A model generated the notes under the pieces. That model made no database searches, was not told the origin of the DNA, and saw only the letters and a list, made by a program, of their open reading frames with translations. Both the position numbers and the translations under genes were made by a program. Shown here one piece after another: positions 23,257 to 32,016 of a stretch of DNA of 45,344 nucleotides (its first letter is position 1; each line of letters begins with the position of its first letter). This stretch comes from SIG701 sp045539595 (GTDB taxonomy: Bacteria > Bacillota > Clostridia > Oscillospirales > CAG-272): contig JAZQFQ010000039.1 of assembly GCA_045539595.1 (NCBI GenBank), positions 1 to 45,344 of the forward strand, given 5' to 3'.

Positions 23257-23285
23257 AAAACAGAAAAAACTGGCACAGCCAAAAA
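23257..23285 (-). terminator. Weak terminator of the MATE-to-dehydrogenase operon
   Basis: On the minus strand, just after the dehydrogenase stop, a short TGGC-TGT-GCCA hairpin is followed by GTTTTTTCTGTTTTT. The stem is only four to five pairs. Confidence 0.4.
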
Positions 23286-23287
23286 AT

Positions 23288-24304
23288 TCAAGGATGGATG
23301 ATGATCTTGCCGCCGCGGCGTTTCTCGCCGTCCGCGAGAATCTCCGGCAGTTCTGCCAAAGGAGCCGTCCGATAGACCATGGAGGTCACGTCCACCCGGC
23401 CGGACTCGATCAGTTTCAGCGCCCGGGAGAAGGTATAAGGATTGATATAGGACGCTTTCAGCGTGATCTCCTTTTTGAAGATCTCAAACGGCTTGACGGA
23501 GATCGTATCATTCGGCGCGGTCAGGCCGAACAGCATCACAAGGGATTTGTTCCCTGCCATGCGGATGGCCATCTCCATGGTATCTGTACGGCCGGCGCAC
23601 TCAATCACCGTATCGATGCGTGTGACGCCCGCCTTTTTCAGTTCCGCCTCCCAATCCTCCCGGGGATCCAGTGCCAGATCGGCACCCAGATCGATGGCCT
23701 GCTGCCGTTTTTCTGCCACAGGTTCCACGGCGATCAGGCGGGCCGCGCCACGCAGTTTGGCCAACTGGAGCATAATCAGGCCGATCATGCCGCAGCCGAT
23801 GACAGCCACGGTACTGCCGCATTGGATCTCGCAGAGATCGATGCCGTGCAGGCAGCAGGAAACCGGCTCTGTCATAGCCGCCGCATCATAGGAAACGGAA
23901 TCGCTGAATCGGTATGCCTGGGACGCGGCCACCACGCAGTATTCCGCAAATCCGCCGTGCACCGTGGTGCCGATGCCGGTCATGTGCTCGCAGAAATGAC
24001 CGATGCCGCCAAGGCAATATTCACACCCGCCGCACAGCTGATTGGGATCCACGCACACACGATCGCCGGCTTTCAGATGCTTCACACCGGCACCGACCTC
24101 CACGATCTCGCCGGCAAACTCATGACCGAGAACGGTGCCGGCCGGCGTTTTGGCCGCCCCCTCATCTCCGTGGAAAATATGCACATCCGTGCCGCAAATG
24201 CCGCAGGCATGGACGCGGATCAACACATCGTTGTCCCCCAGTACGTTCACAGGAATATCCTGCACACGCAGATCGGATGCGGAATAAAAAACAGCTGCTT
24301 TCAT
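23288..24304 (-). CDS. Zinc-dependent medium-chain alcohol/polyol dehydrogenase
   Basis: The protein has 338 residues. Catalytic-zinc residues lie in HACGICGTD and VLGHEFAGEIVEVG, structural-zinc Cys in CGGCEYCLGGIGHFC, and the NAD-binding motif is VIGCGMIGLIMLQ. This is the sorbitol/threonine dehydrogenase-like branch. It starts inside the stop of the sugar kinase gene (ATGA overlap), so the two are translationally coupled. Oxidation of a polyol to a ketose that the kinase then phosphorylates is a reasonable inference; the actual polyol is unknown. Confidence 0.88.
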   Translation of the reverse strand: MKAAVFYSASDLRVQDIPVNVLGDNDVLIRVHACGICGTDVHIFHGDEGAAKTPAGTVLGHEFAGEIVEVGAGVKHLKAGDRVCVDPNQLCGGCEYCLGGIGHFCEHMTGIGTTVHGGFAEYCVVAASQAYRFSDSVSYDAAAMTEPVSCCLHGIDLCEIQCGSTVAVIGCGMIGLIMLQLAKLRGAARLIAVEPVAEKRQQAIDLGADLALDPREDWEAELKKAGVTRIDTVIECAGRTDTMEMAIRMAGNKSLVMLFGLTAPNDTISVKPFEIFKKEITLKASYINPYTFSRALKLIESGRVDVTSMVYRTAPLAELPEILADGEKRRGGKIIIHP

Positions 24305-25248
24305 GCTTCAAAATCCTCCCCAAAATCAGGAATCGAGGCAATGGCCCCGCGAAGTTTTGTGCTTTGTGCGGCGATAGCCGCCGCTTTTGTGATATAACCG
24401 CGGACGGACGTCTCCGTAAGTGCCGACAACTCGGCTCCGCCCCGCAAAAAACAGGTCAGAAACGTGCCGAAGAAGATATCCCCGGCGCCAGTGGTATCCA
24501 CCGCCTGCACCGGCACAGCCGGAACGAATCCCCGCTGTTCGCCCATGCCATAGGTAATGCCGTTCGCTCCATCCGTCACCAGAACAGCGGTAACGCCGTG
24601 CTCCAGGATATAGCGGATGCATCCCCCCACATCGGCAGTACCGGCGATCATCTGGGCTTCCTCTTTGGACACTTTGATAAGATCGGCAAACGCCAAACTT
24701 TCGCGCATCCAGTGGATGGCCGTCTCTTCGCTTTCCCACAACGGCGGGCGGTAGTTGGGATCGTATGTAACAATACATCCCGCTTCTTTGGCGATCTGCA
24801 AAGCGTGCAGGCTGGCGCGCCGCGCCGTTTCTGCCGTAAAGGACAAGGAACCGAAATGGAAGATCCGGCTTTGGCGGATCAGCTCCTCATCCACGTCGCA
24901 CACATCCAGATAGGTATCGGCACCCGTTTTTCGACAGAAGTCAAAATCCCGGTCACCGGATGCGTCCAGCTGTACGAAAGCCAGCGTGGTGTTGTGTGCG
25001 GCATCCATCACCAAAGCCCGGTCATCGATGCCGTTATCCCGCAGCACCTGGGCCAGATACCGGCCGAACATATCCTCGCCCACCTTACCGATGAAGGCGG
25101 TTTTTCCGCCAAATTTGGCCACGGTGGCCAACAGATTCAGCGGGGCGCCGCCCGCTTTGCGGACGAACACAGGATCTCCGGCGTCATCCACGCCCATGGG
25201 AGAAAAATCGATGAGAATATCGCCCAATGCGGTGATGTCGTATTTCAT
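24301..25248 (-). CDS. PfkB-family sugar kinase (fructokinase-like)
   Basis: The protein has 315 residues. It has the N-terminal ALGDILIDFSPMG, PfkB signature 1 around GGAPLNLLATVAKFGGKTAFIG, and the C-terminal DTTGAGDIFFGTFL with catalytic Asp and anion hole. It phosphorylates a ketose or a similar sugar with ATP; fructose or 2-keto-3-deoxygluconate are usual substrates and cannot be separated by eye. The start at 25248 has GAGGAGG nearby, eleven bases after the upstream stop; the longer frame to 25305 runs back into the previous gene. It is third in a four-gene operon. Confidence 0.9.
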   Translation of the reverse strand: MKYDITALGDILIDFSPMGVDDAGDPVFVRKAGGAPLNLLATVAKFGGKTAFIGKVGEDMFGRYLAQVLRDNGIDDRALVMDAAHNTTLAFVQLDASGDRDFDFCRKTGADTYLDVCDVDEELIRQSRIFHFGSLSFTAETARRASLHALQIAKEAGCIVTYDPNYRPPLWESEETAIHWMRESLAFADLIKVSKEEAQMIAGTADVGGCIRYILEHGVTAVLVTDGANGITYGMGEQRGFVPAVPVQAVDTTGAGDIFFGTFLTCFLRGGAELSALTETSVRGYITKAAAIAAQSTKLRGAIASIPDFGEDFEA

Positions 25249-25258
25249 GCAATCCTCC

Positions 25259-26806
25259 TCACAGCGCATACGGAATGGGCATGCGCTCTTTATAATAATA
25301 GGCATTTGTAAAACAAAGTTCTTTCAGCATCCGGACCGCGCCCTCGAATCCGTTGCCGGTTCGATCAGCCGTATGGGCATCCGATGCCAGCGTGATCAGA
25401 TAACCGCCCATTTCACGATATTTTCGGAGAATGGATTCATAGGGCATATATTCGCCATAGAACGATCCGATGCCCGATGTGTTCACTTCCAGCGCGATGT
25501 GCCGCTTCACCACGGTACGCAGGATCGCCTCGATCTCCGCCTCGTACTCACTCATATCCACGGAAACGCCGTATTTGCCCACCACATAGCGCAAAGGACA
25601 ACTCAGGTGTGTCAGCACATCCAGATCGTACCCGGCGGCCATTTGCTGCAATTCCCCGAAGTAGGCATGGAGATATCCCCGTACATCCTCCAAAGTCATA
25701 GCGGAGAAATCGATATGAGAATAGGGCACAGTGTACTCTTTATATTTGACGGCGTGCACCGATCCGAGAACAACGTCGTAGGCAATTGCCGAAAGCAATT
25801 GTTCGTTTGCCGCCGGATCCCAGATCGCCTCGCCGATCTCCACACCGGTAAATACTTCCAGCGAATCTTTGTACGCCTTCCGGCACTGTTCGGCTTCCTT
25901 TACGGATGCAACGATGGGCGTGATCACATCGGTTTTGTAGGCGTATTCCAGATCGCAATGATCGGTGATGCAGACGCCCCGCAATCCCTTTTCTGCGGCG
26001 GATGCCAGGTGGGCCATGGGCTCGCAGGTGGAATCGTGAGAGTACTTCGTATGTACGTGGCAATCCACCCATCCACCGGGTGCGTAGGGCGGCTTCAGCT
26101 CGCCGGGCGTTTCGATAATATCGGCTCCCAGCTGTTTGGCCCGCGCCAGCTGATCCTCGGTGGAGATAATCCACAATCCCAGATCGGCATAGCGGTGGAT
26201 CATCTCACACAACGCCTCCGTAGCCGCGGCATGGTACAGCCACACCGTATAGGGGTTGTTCCGCAATTTGGTTTTCAGATAGGCCACGGTTTGCTCCGAC
26301 ACTTCCCCATCGTAATGGATCTCCGCGTCGGGGAACCGATCAATCACTTTTTCGGCAAACGCCGTTGTTTTGCAGGTAAAAGCCACCTTCGCACCGGAAC
26401 GGGCTATGATATCGAAATAAATCTCGCGCTGTTCTTCCGCGAAGGCTTCCATCCGGTTATCCAATTTGATGGTGCTCCCCGTCTCCCGGGCGAAAGCCAG
26501 CGTCTCCTCCAAGGTGGGAACGCGCTCGCCGCGGTATTTGGGAGAATGGGACAATCCCACATCCAGCGTCTGCAGTTCCGCAAAGGATGTATCGCGCAAT
26601 TTCCGCTCCGGGGGAAGCACTTCTCCAGCCGCGGTGCGGCAGGTGCGCGCCAGCGTCTTATCATGGAACAGCACGCAAACGCCATCCGCCGTAAAGTCCG
26701 GATCCAGCTCGATCACATGGTATCCCTGAAGGACGGCCAGGCGGAAAGCGGCCATGGTATTTTCCGGCGCCTCACTGGCGACGCCTCTGTGAGCCTGATA
26801 TCTCAT
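25259..26806 (-). CDS. Fusion of a glycerophosphodiester phosphodiesterase (GDPD) and a PHP phosphoesterase domain
   Basis: The protein has 515 residues and no signal peptide. Residues 1-237 are GDPD: AHRG (His6, Arg7), EAPENT, IELDPD (Glu33, Asp35), LFHDKTL (His48) and the closing GADIIETPGEL. Residues ~246-485 are a PHP domain with the full metal set: His250-x-His252, Asp282-His283, Glu326, His351, His400, Glu440 and Asp476-x-His478, closest to the histidinol-phosphatase type. GDPD releases an alcohol and glycerol or sugar phosphate; a PHP phosphatase could then remove the phosphate. The following kinase and dehydrogenase would use the freed polyol or sugar. This order is inferred. The start at 26806 follows GAGGTG; the frame from 26866 overlaps the MATE gene and lacks a site. 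Confidence 0.88.
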   Translation of the reverse strand: MRYQAHRGVASEAPENTMAAFRLAVLQGYHVIELDPDFTADGVCVLFHDKTLARTCRTAAGEVLPPERKLRDTSFAELQTLDVGLSHSPKYRGERVPTLEETLAFARETGSTIKLDNRMEAFAEEQREIYFDIIARSGAKVAFTCKTTAFAEKVIDRFPDAEIHYDGEVSEQTVAYLKTKLRNNPYTVWLYHAAATEALCEMIHRYADLGLWIISTEDQLARAKQLGADIIETPGELKPPYAPGGWVDCHVHTKYSHDSTCEPMAHLASAAEKGLRGVCITDHCDLEYAYKTDVITPIVASVKEAEQCRKAYKDSLEVFTGVEIGEAIWDPAANEQLLSAIAYDVVLGSVHAVKYKEYTVPYSHIDFSAMTLEDVRGYLHAYFGELQQMAAGYDLDVLTHLSCPLRYVVGKYGVSVDMSEYEAEIEAILRTVVKRHIALEVNTSGIGSFYGEYMPYESILRKYREMGGYLITLASDAHTADRTGNGFEGAVRMLKELCFTNAYYYKERMPIPYAL

Positions 26807-26822
26807 AATTTCACCTCTTCGT

Positions 26823-28199
26823 TTATCCATTCTCGGGAATGGGTGTGCCAAACCGTTTTTGCACATTCCGGCGAATGATCAAAAACGCCGCGACCTGCAT
26901 AAAAATGGTAAACAGCCACGACACAGGATAGCACAAATACAGCACCTTCAATGTGGGCATGGCCGCAAACACCGTATAGATCCATATCACACGGGTAACG
27001 CAGGCTCCTACCAGCGAAATCAGCATGGGCGTCAGGGATGCCCCCATGCCTCGCAGACTGCCGGTGAACACCTCCATGATGCCGCACAGGAAGTAGGTCA
27101 GCACGATGATGCTCATGCGCAGACCGCCGTAGGCCTGTGCTTCCGGAGCACCGGGGCGGTACAACGCCAGCAGAGGCTCACGGAACACATACATCAGTCC
27201 GCTGAGGGTAATGCTGATGGTGACGGACAACGCGATGCACGTCAGCAAAATCCGCGGAATACGATGGGGTTTCCGGGCGCCCAGATTCTGTCCTGTAAAG
27301 GTGAGGGATGTATGGTAAAACGCGTTCATGACATTATAGATGAAGCCTTCCAGGTTGGATGCCGCCGTATTGCCTTCCATGGCGACGGAGCCGAAGGAAT
27401 TGATGGAGGACTGGATCAGCACATTGGAAATGGAGAACACCGCCCCCTGCAGTCCGGCAGGCAATCCCACGCGGACAATAGCGAGGAGCTTGTCGGGATA
27501 GATGTGCAGTTGGGACAGAACCAGACGGCAGGCGTCCTGCCGTTTCATCAGAAAAATGACCACCAATGCGGCGGACACCACCTGCGATGCCGCAGTAGCG
27601 ATAGCCACGCCGGCCACGCCCATACGGAATCCGATAACGGTGAGCAAATTCAGAAGCACATTGACAATGCCTGCAATCACGAGAAACAGAAGCGGACGCT
27701 TCGTATCTCCGATGGAACGGAGAATGGACGCGCCGAAATTATACACCATACAGGCGGGCATGCCCAGGAAATATATTTTCATATAGGTGGTGGACAGATC
27801 AATGACGTTGTCAGGCGTGCCCATCCATGATAGAAACATGCGGCAGCCGAAAAAGCCGATGAGAAGCACAATCCCGCCCGCGATCACACTGGTGAGCATA
27901 GCCGTATGGACCAGGCGGCGCACCGATTCGTGATTTTTGGCACCCCAGGCATGGGCGACACAGACGCTGACCCCCACCGACAGTCCCATGAATACATTGA
28001 TGATCAGATTGATCAGCGCACCGGTGGAGCCTACAGCCGCCAGGGCCTCACCGCTGGCATACCGTCCGACGACGATCATATCCGCCGCGTTGAAGCACAG
28101 CTGCAAAATGCCCGACAGTGCCAACGGCAGTGTATACATCAGGATCTTCCCCGCCAGGGGACCGCTTACCATATCCATCTCTTTTTTTTGCAAATGCAT
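26823..28199 (-). CDS. MATE-family multidrug/metabolite transporter
   Basis: The protein has 458 residues with twelve predicted helices. The MATE/NorM layout is visible: MDMVSGPLAGKILMYTLPLALSG at the start, AADMIVVGRYASGEALAAVG and two homologous halves (second from VGLPAGLQGAVFSISN). It exports cationic or small organic compounds using an ion gradient. It is the first gene of the operon with GDPD-PHP (17-base gap), PfkB and the dehydrogenase, so it could move a polyol conjugate, although MATE proteins often sit next to unrelated genes. The start at 28199 is chosen for the AGGTG upstream; the longer frame to 28316 covers the promoter region. Confidence 0.88.
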   Translation of the reverse strand: MHLQKKEMDMVSGPLAGKILMYTLPLALSGILQLCFNAADMIVVGRYASGEALAAVGSTGALINLIINVFMGLSVGVSVCVAHAWGAKNHESVRRLVHTAMLTSVIAGGIVLLIGFFGCRMFLSWMGTPDNVIDLSTTYMKIYFLGMPACMVYNFGASILRSIGDTKRPLLFLVIAGIVNVLLNLLTVIGFRMGVAGVAIATAASQVVSAALVVIFLMKRQDACRLVLSQLHIYPDKLLAIVRVGLPAGLQGAVFSISNVLIQSSINSFGSVAMEGNTAASNLEGFIYNVMNAFYHTSLTFTGQNLGARKPHRIPRILLTCIALSVTISITLSGLMYVFREPLLALYRPGAPEAQAYGGLRMSIIVLTYFLCGIMEVFTGSLRGMGASLTPMLISLVGACVTRVIWIYTVFAAMPTLKVLYLCYPVSWLFTIFMQVAAFLIIRRNVQKRFGTPIPENG

Positions 28200-28265
28200 G
28201 GTGTCACCTACTTGTCTTGCCCGGTTCCGTTTAATAATGATCTTACATAAAACATCGTACAAGTT

Positions 28266-28295
28266 ATTATAAACCACGTGATTTCCCTTTGTCAA
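28266..28295 (-). promoter_or_regulatory. Probable promoter of the MATE operon
   Basis: On the minus strand TTCACA (28295-28290), an 18-bp spacer and TATAAT (28271-28266), about 65 bases upstream of the start. It is back-to-back with the plus-strand promoter at 28310. Confidence 0.5.
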
Positions 28296-28309
28296 TAGAT
28301 GTGAAAAAC

Positions 28310-28338
28310 TTGACATTTATTGCGCGGGATAGTATAAT
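28310..28338 (+). promoter_or_regulatory. Consensus promoter of the serine hydrolase-EamA pair
   Basis: A perfect TTGACA (28310-28315), 17-bp spacer and perfect TATAAT (28333-28338), 37 bases before the start codon. It settles the gene start downstream at 28376, because ATGs further up would precede the transcript. Confidence 0.85.
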
Positions 28339-28375
28339 GAAGCATACCAATTTTATCAACCGGAAGGTAAGTGAC

Positions 28376-29230
28376 ATGAGCAAATTTTTGGAAGATATTT
28401 CCGCATTCATCAAGGAAAACAACTACACGGTATACCGCGTGGCCGAAATCAAGGACGGCGGTGAACCGGAGGTGGTGACCCCCATTCCCACCAACGCCTG
28501 CCAGAATTCTTACTCCGTGGCGAAGGCTTTCGTGGTAACCGCCATCGGTATTCTGTACGACCGGGGACTGATCAAGCCGGAGGATCGCATCACCGAGATT
28601 CTCTCGGAGGAATGCCCCGCTGACGTGGATCCCCGCTGGCACGAGATCACCGTACACGATGCCCTGCTGCACCGTCTCGGCCTGCCCGGCGGATTCCTGG
28701 ACATCGACACCCACAAGGCCGAGGAATTCGGACGGGATTATCTGACGTATATGTTCAAGTATCCCTTCGATCACGAGCCTCGGGTACAGCGCTCCTACAC
28801 CGACGGTGCTTATTACATGCTGGCCCGCATCGTAGAGAAGAAGGCCGGCATGCCCATCGACAACTTCCTGTGGGACACCTTGTTCTACCCGCTGGGATTC
28901 CAGGAGATGGCATGGAGCCGCTGTCCCATGGGGCATCCTATGGGAGCCACCGGCCTGTACATCCGCACCAAGGACATGGTCAAGCTGGGCCAGGTATATC
29001 TGAGTGGTGGTATGTACGGCGATACCCGCATCGTTTCCGAGGAGTGGGTAAATCTGACTCTGCAGAACGGCTATGAGCTGAACAAGATGAAGGCAAACAC
29101 CTACGGAAAGGGCGGAATGAACGGCCAGCAGCTGTGGGTATTCCCCGAGAAGAATCGCGTAGTGGCATGGCACGGCTACACCCGTCACAACTCCGATATG
29201 CACAACTGGATTCTTGCCTACGAGGAATGA
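28376..29230 (+). CDS. Beta-lactamase-family serine hydrolase
   Basis: The protein has 284 residues with no signal peptide and is therefore predicted to be cytoplasmic. The SxxK motif is in NSYSVAKAFVV (Ser nucleophile, Lys base), YTDGAYYMLARIVE stands in the YxN position (Asp for Asn), and WHGYTRHN stands for the K/H-T-G motif. This is the PF00144 fold (class C beta-lactamase/esterase/DD-peptidase-like). With no export signal, an esterase or amide hydrolase role is more likely than cell-wall work. The start has GGAAGG upstream. It pairs with a drug/metabolite transporter seven bases downstream, which may carry its substrate or product. Confidence 0.8.
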   Translation: MSKFLEDISAFIKENNYTVYRVAEIKDGGEPEVVTPIPTNACQNSYSVAKAFVVTAIGILYDRGLIKPEDRITEILSEECPADVDPRWHEITVHDALLHRLGLPGGFLDIDTHKAEEFGRDYLTYMFKYPFDHEPRVQRSYTDGAYYMLARIVEKKAGMPIDNFLWDTLFYPLGFQEMAWSRCPMGHPMGATGLYIRTKDMVKLGQVYLSGGMYGDTRIVSEEWVNLTLQNGYELNKMKANTYGKGGMNGQQLWVFPEKNRVVAWHGYTRHNSDMHNWILAYEE

Positions 29231-29237
29231 TGGCGGC

Positions 29238-30134
29238 ATGAGAAAAAATCAGATCTCCGGCGTAATCTTCGTCTTTCTGTCCGCCGTGATTTTCGGATTC
29301 ACTCCGGTGTTGGCCGCCATCTCCTATCAGGGCGGCAACAACGGCATCAATATGGCCTTTCTGCGGGCCTTTCTGCCGATCCCGGTACTGCTTCTTTTGT
29401 GGTTCTTCACCGCACGCAAATCCATTCCCTCCCGCCGTCAGGTGGGGACGGGCGTGATTCTGGGCGGACTGCTCTTCGGATGCACCCTGCTTCTGTACTC
29501 TTCCTACGCTTATATCTCCCCCGGCATCGCCACCACGCTTCATTTCATGTATCCCTTGTACGTGGTGCTGTTTAACGCCATCTTCCGCCGGCAAAAGCCC
29601 GGGATGATCCGCATTGTCGGAATGGTCCTCGGACTCATCGGCGCGGCCCTTCTGGTGGATCTGGGCGGAAGCACCGATCCGGTGGGACTGCTTCTGGCGT
29701 TTCTGTCCGGTATTTTCTACGCGGCCTATATTCTCGTTCTGCAGAAGGAATCCGCCGCGCCCATGCCGCTGTATCAGCTGATGACCATTGTATCCGCCTC
29801 CGGCGCGGTGCTGTGTGCTGTCGTCGGTCTGGCCATGGGCAAGCTGACCGTCGCTTTGACGGCTCCCGCGTGGGGCTATGCGGTATGCGTAGCCATGCTG
29901 ACTGCCATTGTGGGATGCGTGCTGTTCCAGGCGGGCGTGCGCCGTGTGGGTGACGCCAATGCGGCCATCTTCTCTCTCCTTGAGCCGCTGACCAGCATCG
30001 TCTTCGGCGTGCTTCTTCTGCACGATCTCTTCTCTCTGCAGAAGGGATTGGGATGCGGTCTGATTCTCTTGGGCCTGCTCTGCACCTCCTGTGCGGATCT
30101 GGTGAAGAAGAAAGAAGCCGTCAAAAAAGCATAA
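29238..30134 (+). CDS. EamA-family (DMT) transporter
   Basis: The protein has 298 residues and ten predicted helices in two EamA repeats (first from ISGVIFVFLSAVIFGFTPVL, second from DPVGLLLAFLSGIFYAAYIL; end LFSLQKGLGCGLILLGLLC). It exports or imports small metabolites such as amino acids; the substrate is unknown. The start at 29238 lies just after the upstream stop with GAGGA in the preceding gene; the alternative ATG at 29214 would overlap it. Confidence 0.88.
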   Translation: MRKNQISGVIFVFLSAVIFGFTPVLAAISYQGGNNGINMAFLRAFLPIPVLLLLWFFTARKSIPSRRQVGTGVILGGLLFGCTLLLYSSYAYISPGIATTLHFMYPLYVVLFNAIFRRQKPGMIRIVGMVLGLIGAALLVDLGGSTDPVGLLLAFLSGIFYAAYILVLQKESAAPMPLYQLMTIVSASGAVLCAVVGLAMGKLTVALTAPAWGYAVCVAMLTAIVGCVLFQAGVRRVGDANAAIFSLLEPLTSIVFGVLLLHDLFSLQKGLGCGLILLGLLCTSCADLVKKKEAVKKA

Positions 30135-30148
30135 CAAAATAAAAGAAT

Positions 30149-30181
30149 GGGCTGCTGCCACATGGCAACAGCCCGTTTTTT
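30149..30181. terminator. Bidirectional terminator between convergent genes
   Basis: GGGCTGCTGCC and GGCAACAGCCC form an eleven-pair stem with one mismatch, followed by GTTTTTT on the plus strand. An AAAATAAAAG stretch on the other side supplies T's for the minus-strand gene ending at 30185. Confidence 0.85.
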
Positions 30182-30184
30182 AGT

Positions 30185-31909
30185 TTATTTTTTGCCCAAA
30201 TAGAACACAGCTGAGGCATTATCCGGTGGTGTATACGGAAGGATCAGCGTAAAGACAGCATTGCCGGCCACATAGACCTCCTCGGCCAGGTCGGTAGCCA
30301 CTTTATTGTATGCAACATCCCGGATGAGTTCTACTCCCTGATTGTAACTTGCGTCCACAGCGATCGGCCACAGAACCACGTCCGCATCGATCGCCTGATA
30401 CAGAAGTACGCCACCGTTGACTCCGTGGTGAGCCAACTGCACCATGTCGCTCTTCAAGTAGTTTCCGTAAACTTTGTATATGTGATTGATGGCCCGGCTG
30501 GTGGTATCCGCTAACACCATCACGGAATTTCCCTGTACCGTTACACGGAGTATAAGGGACGTAGTGTTCATCTGATCCAGTACCATCGGCTCCATGTCCG
30601 CATAGGTGAACAGCATCTCGACCTCTGCGCCGCCCGCCTGGATCACCTGGCCGGAGTGGGCTTTGATGATGTTGGCCCCGCTGAATCGCTTCATGGCCAA
30701 TCGAGCGTTGGCAGAGGTTCCGGCGGTCTTGATCGCTTCATGCTGGGCATCGGAAGCAAAATGGTGAATGATATTCTCCACAACGATCTGATTCTTTAAG
30801 GCAGTAGTGGAAAGATACTGGAAACCGCCGGTGTGATCCCCGTGGGGGTGGGTCAGGATCCACGCGGCTACGGTGATCTTGCCTTCGTTCACATGGAGTT
30901 TTTGGAGTGTTTCGTACAACAAATTTACCGATTTGACTGTGGCGCCGCTGTCCACTATAATGAACCGGCCGTCCTCCAATCGGAAGACCAGACACAACCC
31001 ATTCGGGACAGGGGCAGCAGCAGGATCATTGCTGTCGGTAAACTCCTGACCGATCATGGAGACGGAGGGCTCACAGATCTTCTCGTAGGGCTGCTCGGTG
31101 AAGATCGTTCTGTCGTAGGCGTCCTCTACCGCGATGCGGGCCTCGCGGGTGAGGCTGTTGAAGGACAGGTGGAGGATTGTATCCTCGTTTCCGTAAATGG
31201 CGTACAGCATCTTTCCTGCCTGGCGGTAGGAATACTCCGTAAAGCCGGCACCGGGCAAGTTTTTCACATACTTGAGAAAATCGCCGCGGGAGGTGTTGGC
31301 TATATGCACCATATAGCACTCATCCGCCAGATCCATATACCGGGTAGTAATGCCTTTATCCTCGTAGGGAGGGACAGCCCCCACTCCTTCGAATGTAACC
31401 CCGGAGGCGGTATAATCGGGATCTACCGTGAGCTTTCTGAATCTTCCCTTTTTTTCAGCATATTCCGCGAAAGCCTCGCATCCCTTAATCAGCGACGTAT
31501 CATCCCAGGCGGCAATGACGATCTTCTGATTGACAACACGGATGGCGTACTCTCCGTAGGGGACATCCTTCATGACCTCCGCCGATTCCGCACGGTTGGT
31601 ATGGCCGATGAGGATCTCTGTATCAGATTTTTTCGATGCCGCATTCAGCAAATCGGTCTTCACTTTCAGGGACACCCAGGTTTTCTTCCGAATGGCGTCA
31701 CGAAGCTCCTGCGCGGCACTCTCCACCTCCTTGGAGGAAGCTTTTGGGGTAACGATCACATAGGATGACTTCCCGCCGGAGATAATCTCAAGAGTCTGTG
31801 CTTTCCCTGCCGTATCGGCTGCCTGTACGAGTTTTGCAAGACCAAACAGCATGGTCACTGCGGCAATCAGCACAAGGCTCAAAGAAAGAATACGACACGT
31901 TGTTTTCAT
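30185..31909 (-). CDS. Exported metallo-beta-lactamase-fold hydrolase, array member 1
   Basis: The protein has 574 residues. It has a Sec signal peptide (MKTTCRILSLSLVLIAAV ... LVQA, cleavage before ADTAG) and no lipobox Cys. Residues ~40-165 are an alpha/beta domain (SGGKSSYVIVTPKASSKEVE ... EILIGHTNRAES ... YAIRVVNQKIVIAAWDD) like the GH20b/GH67 N-terminal domain that precedes glycosidase barrels. A middle domain (~185-300) is unassigned. The C-terminal MBL domain has HPHGDH (Pro replaces the usual Ala), IIHHF, VLADTTSR and LAHHGVNG, so all ligands of a ComEC-type dinuclear site are there. This type of MBL often cleaves phosphodiesters; the substrate here is unknown. It is closest to member 2 and has its own promoter. 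Confidence 0.85.
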   Translation of the reverse strand: MKTTCRILSLSLVLIAAVTMLFGLAKLVQAADTAGKAQTLEIISGGKSSYVIVTPKASSKEVESAAQELRDAIRKKTWVSLKVKTDLLNAASKKSDTEILIGHTNRAESAEVMKDVPYGEYAIRVVNQKIVIAAWDDTSLIKGCEAFAEYAEKKGRFRKLTVDPDYTASGVTFEGVGAVPPYEDKGITTRYMDLADECYMVHIANTSRGDFLKYVKNLPGAGFTEYSYRQAGKMLYAIYGNEDTILHLSFNSLTREARIAVEDAYDRTIFTEQPYEKICEPSVSMIGQEFTDSNDPAAAPVPNGLCLVFRLEDGRFIIVDSGATVKSVNLLYETLQKLHVNEGKITVAAWILTHPHGDHTGGFQYLSTTALKNQIVVENIIHHFASDAQHEAIKTAGTSANARLAMKRFSGANIIKAHSGQVIQAGGAEVEMLFTYADMEPMVLDQMNTTSLILRVTVQGNSVMVLADTTSRAINHIYKVYGNYLKSDMVQLAHHGVNGGVLLYQAIDADVVLWPIAVDASYNQGVELIRDVAYNKVATDLAEEVYVAGNAVFTLILPYTPPDNASAVFYLGKK

Positions 31910-31944
31910 ACGTTTCTCCTAATATTTCCCGTATTTCTACCGTT

Positions 31945-31973
31945 ATTGTATCACGCGGCAATATCCCTGTCAA
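31945..31973 (-). promoter_or_regulatory. Promoter of array member 1
   Basis: On the minus strand TTGACA (31973-31968), 17 bp, TACAAT (31950-31945); TTAGGAG serves as ribosome site. Confidence 0.8.
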
Positions 31974-31984
31974 CAAACCAACTG

Positions 31985-32012
31985 AAAAAAGCCATCCGTG
32001 CAGGATGGCTTT
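31985..32012. terminator. Terminator after array member 2
   Basis: AAAAAGCCATCC-TGCAC-GGATGGCTTTTTT on the minus strand, an almost perfect stem with T-tract, between the stop of member 2 and the promoter of member 1. Confidence 0.85.
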
Positions 32013-32016
32013 TTCT

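Noticed and set aside
28376..29230. DD-peptidase or secreted class C beta-lactamase
   Set aside because: No signal peptide or membrane anchor precedes the SxxK domain once the start is fixed by the promoter at 28310, so a cytoplasmic hydrolase is more likely.
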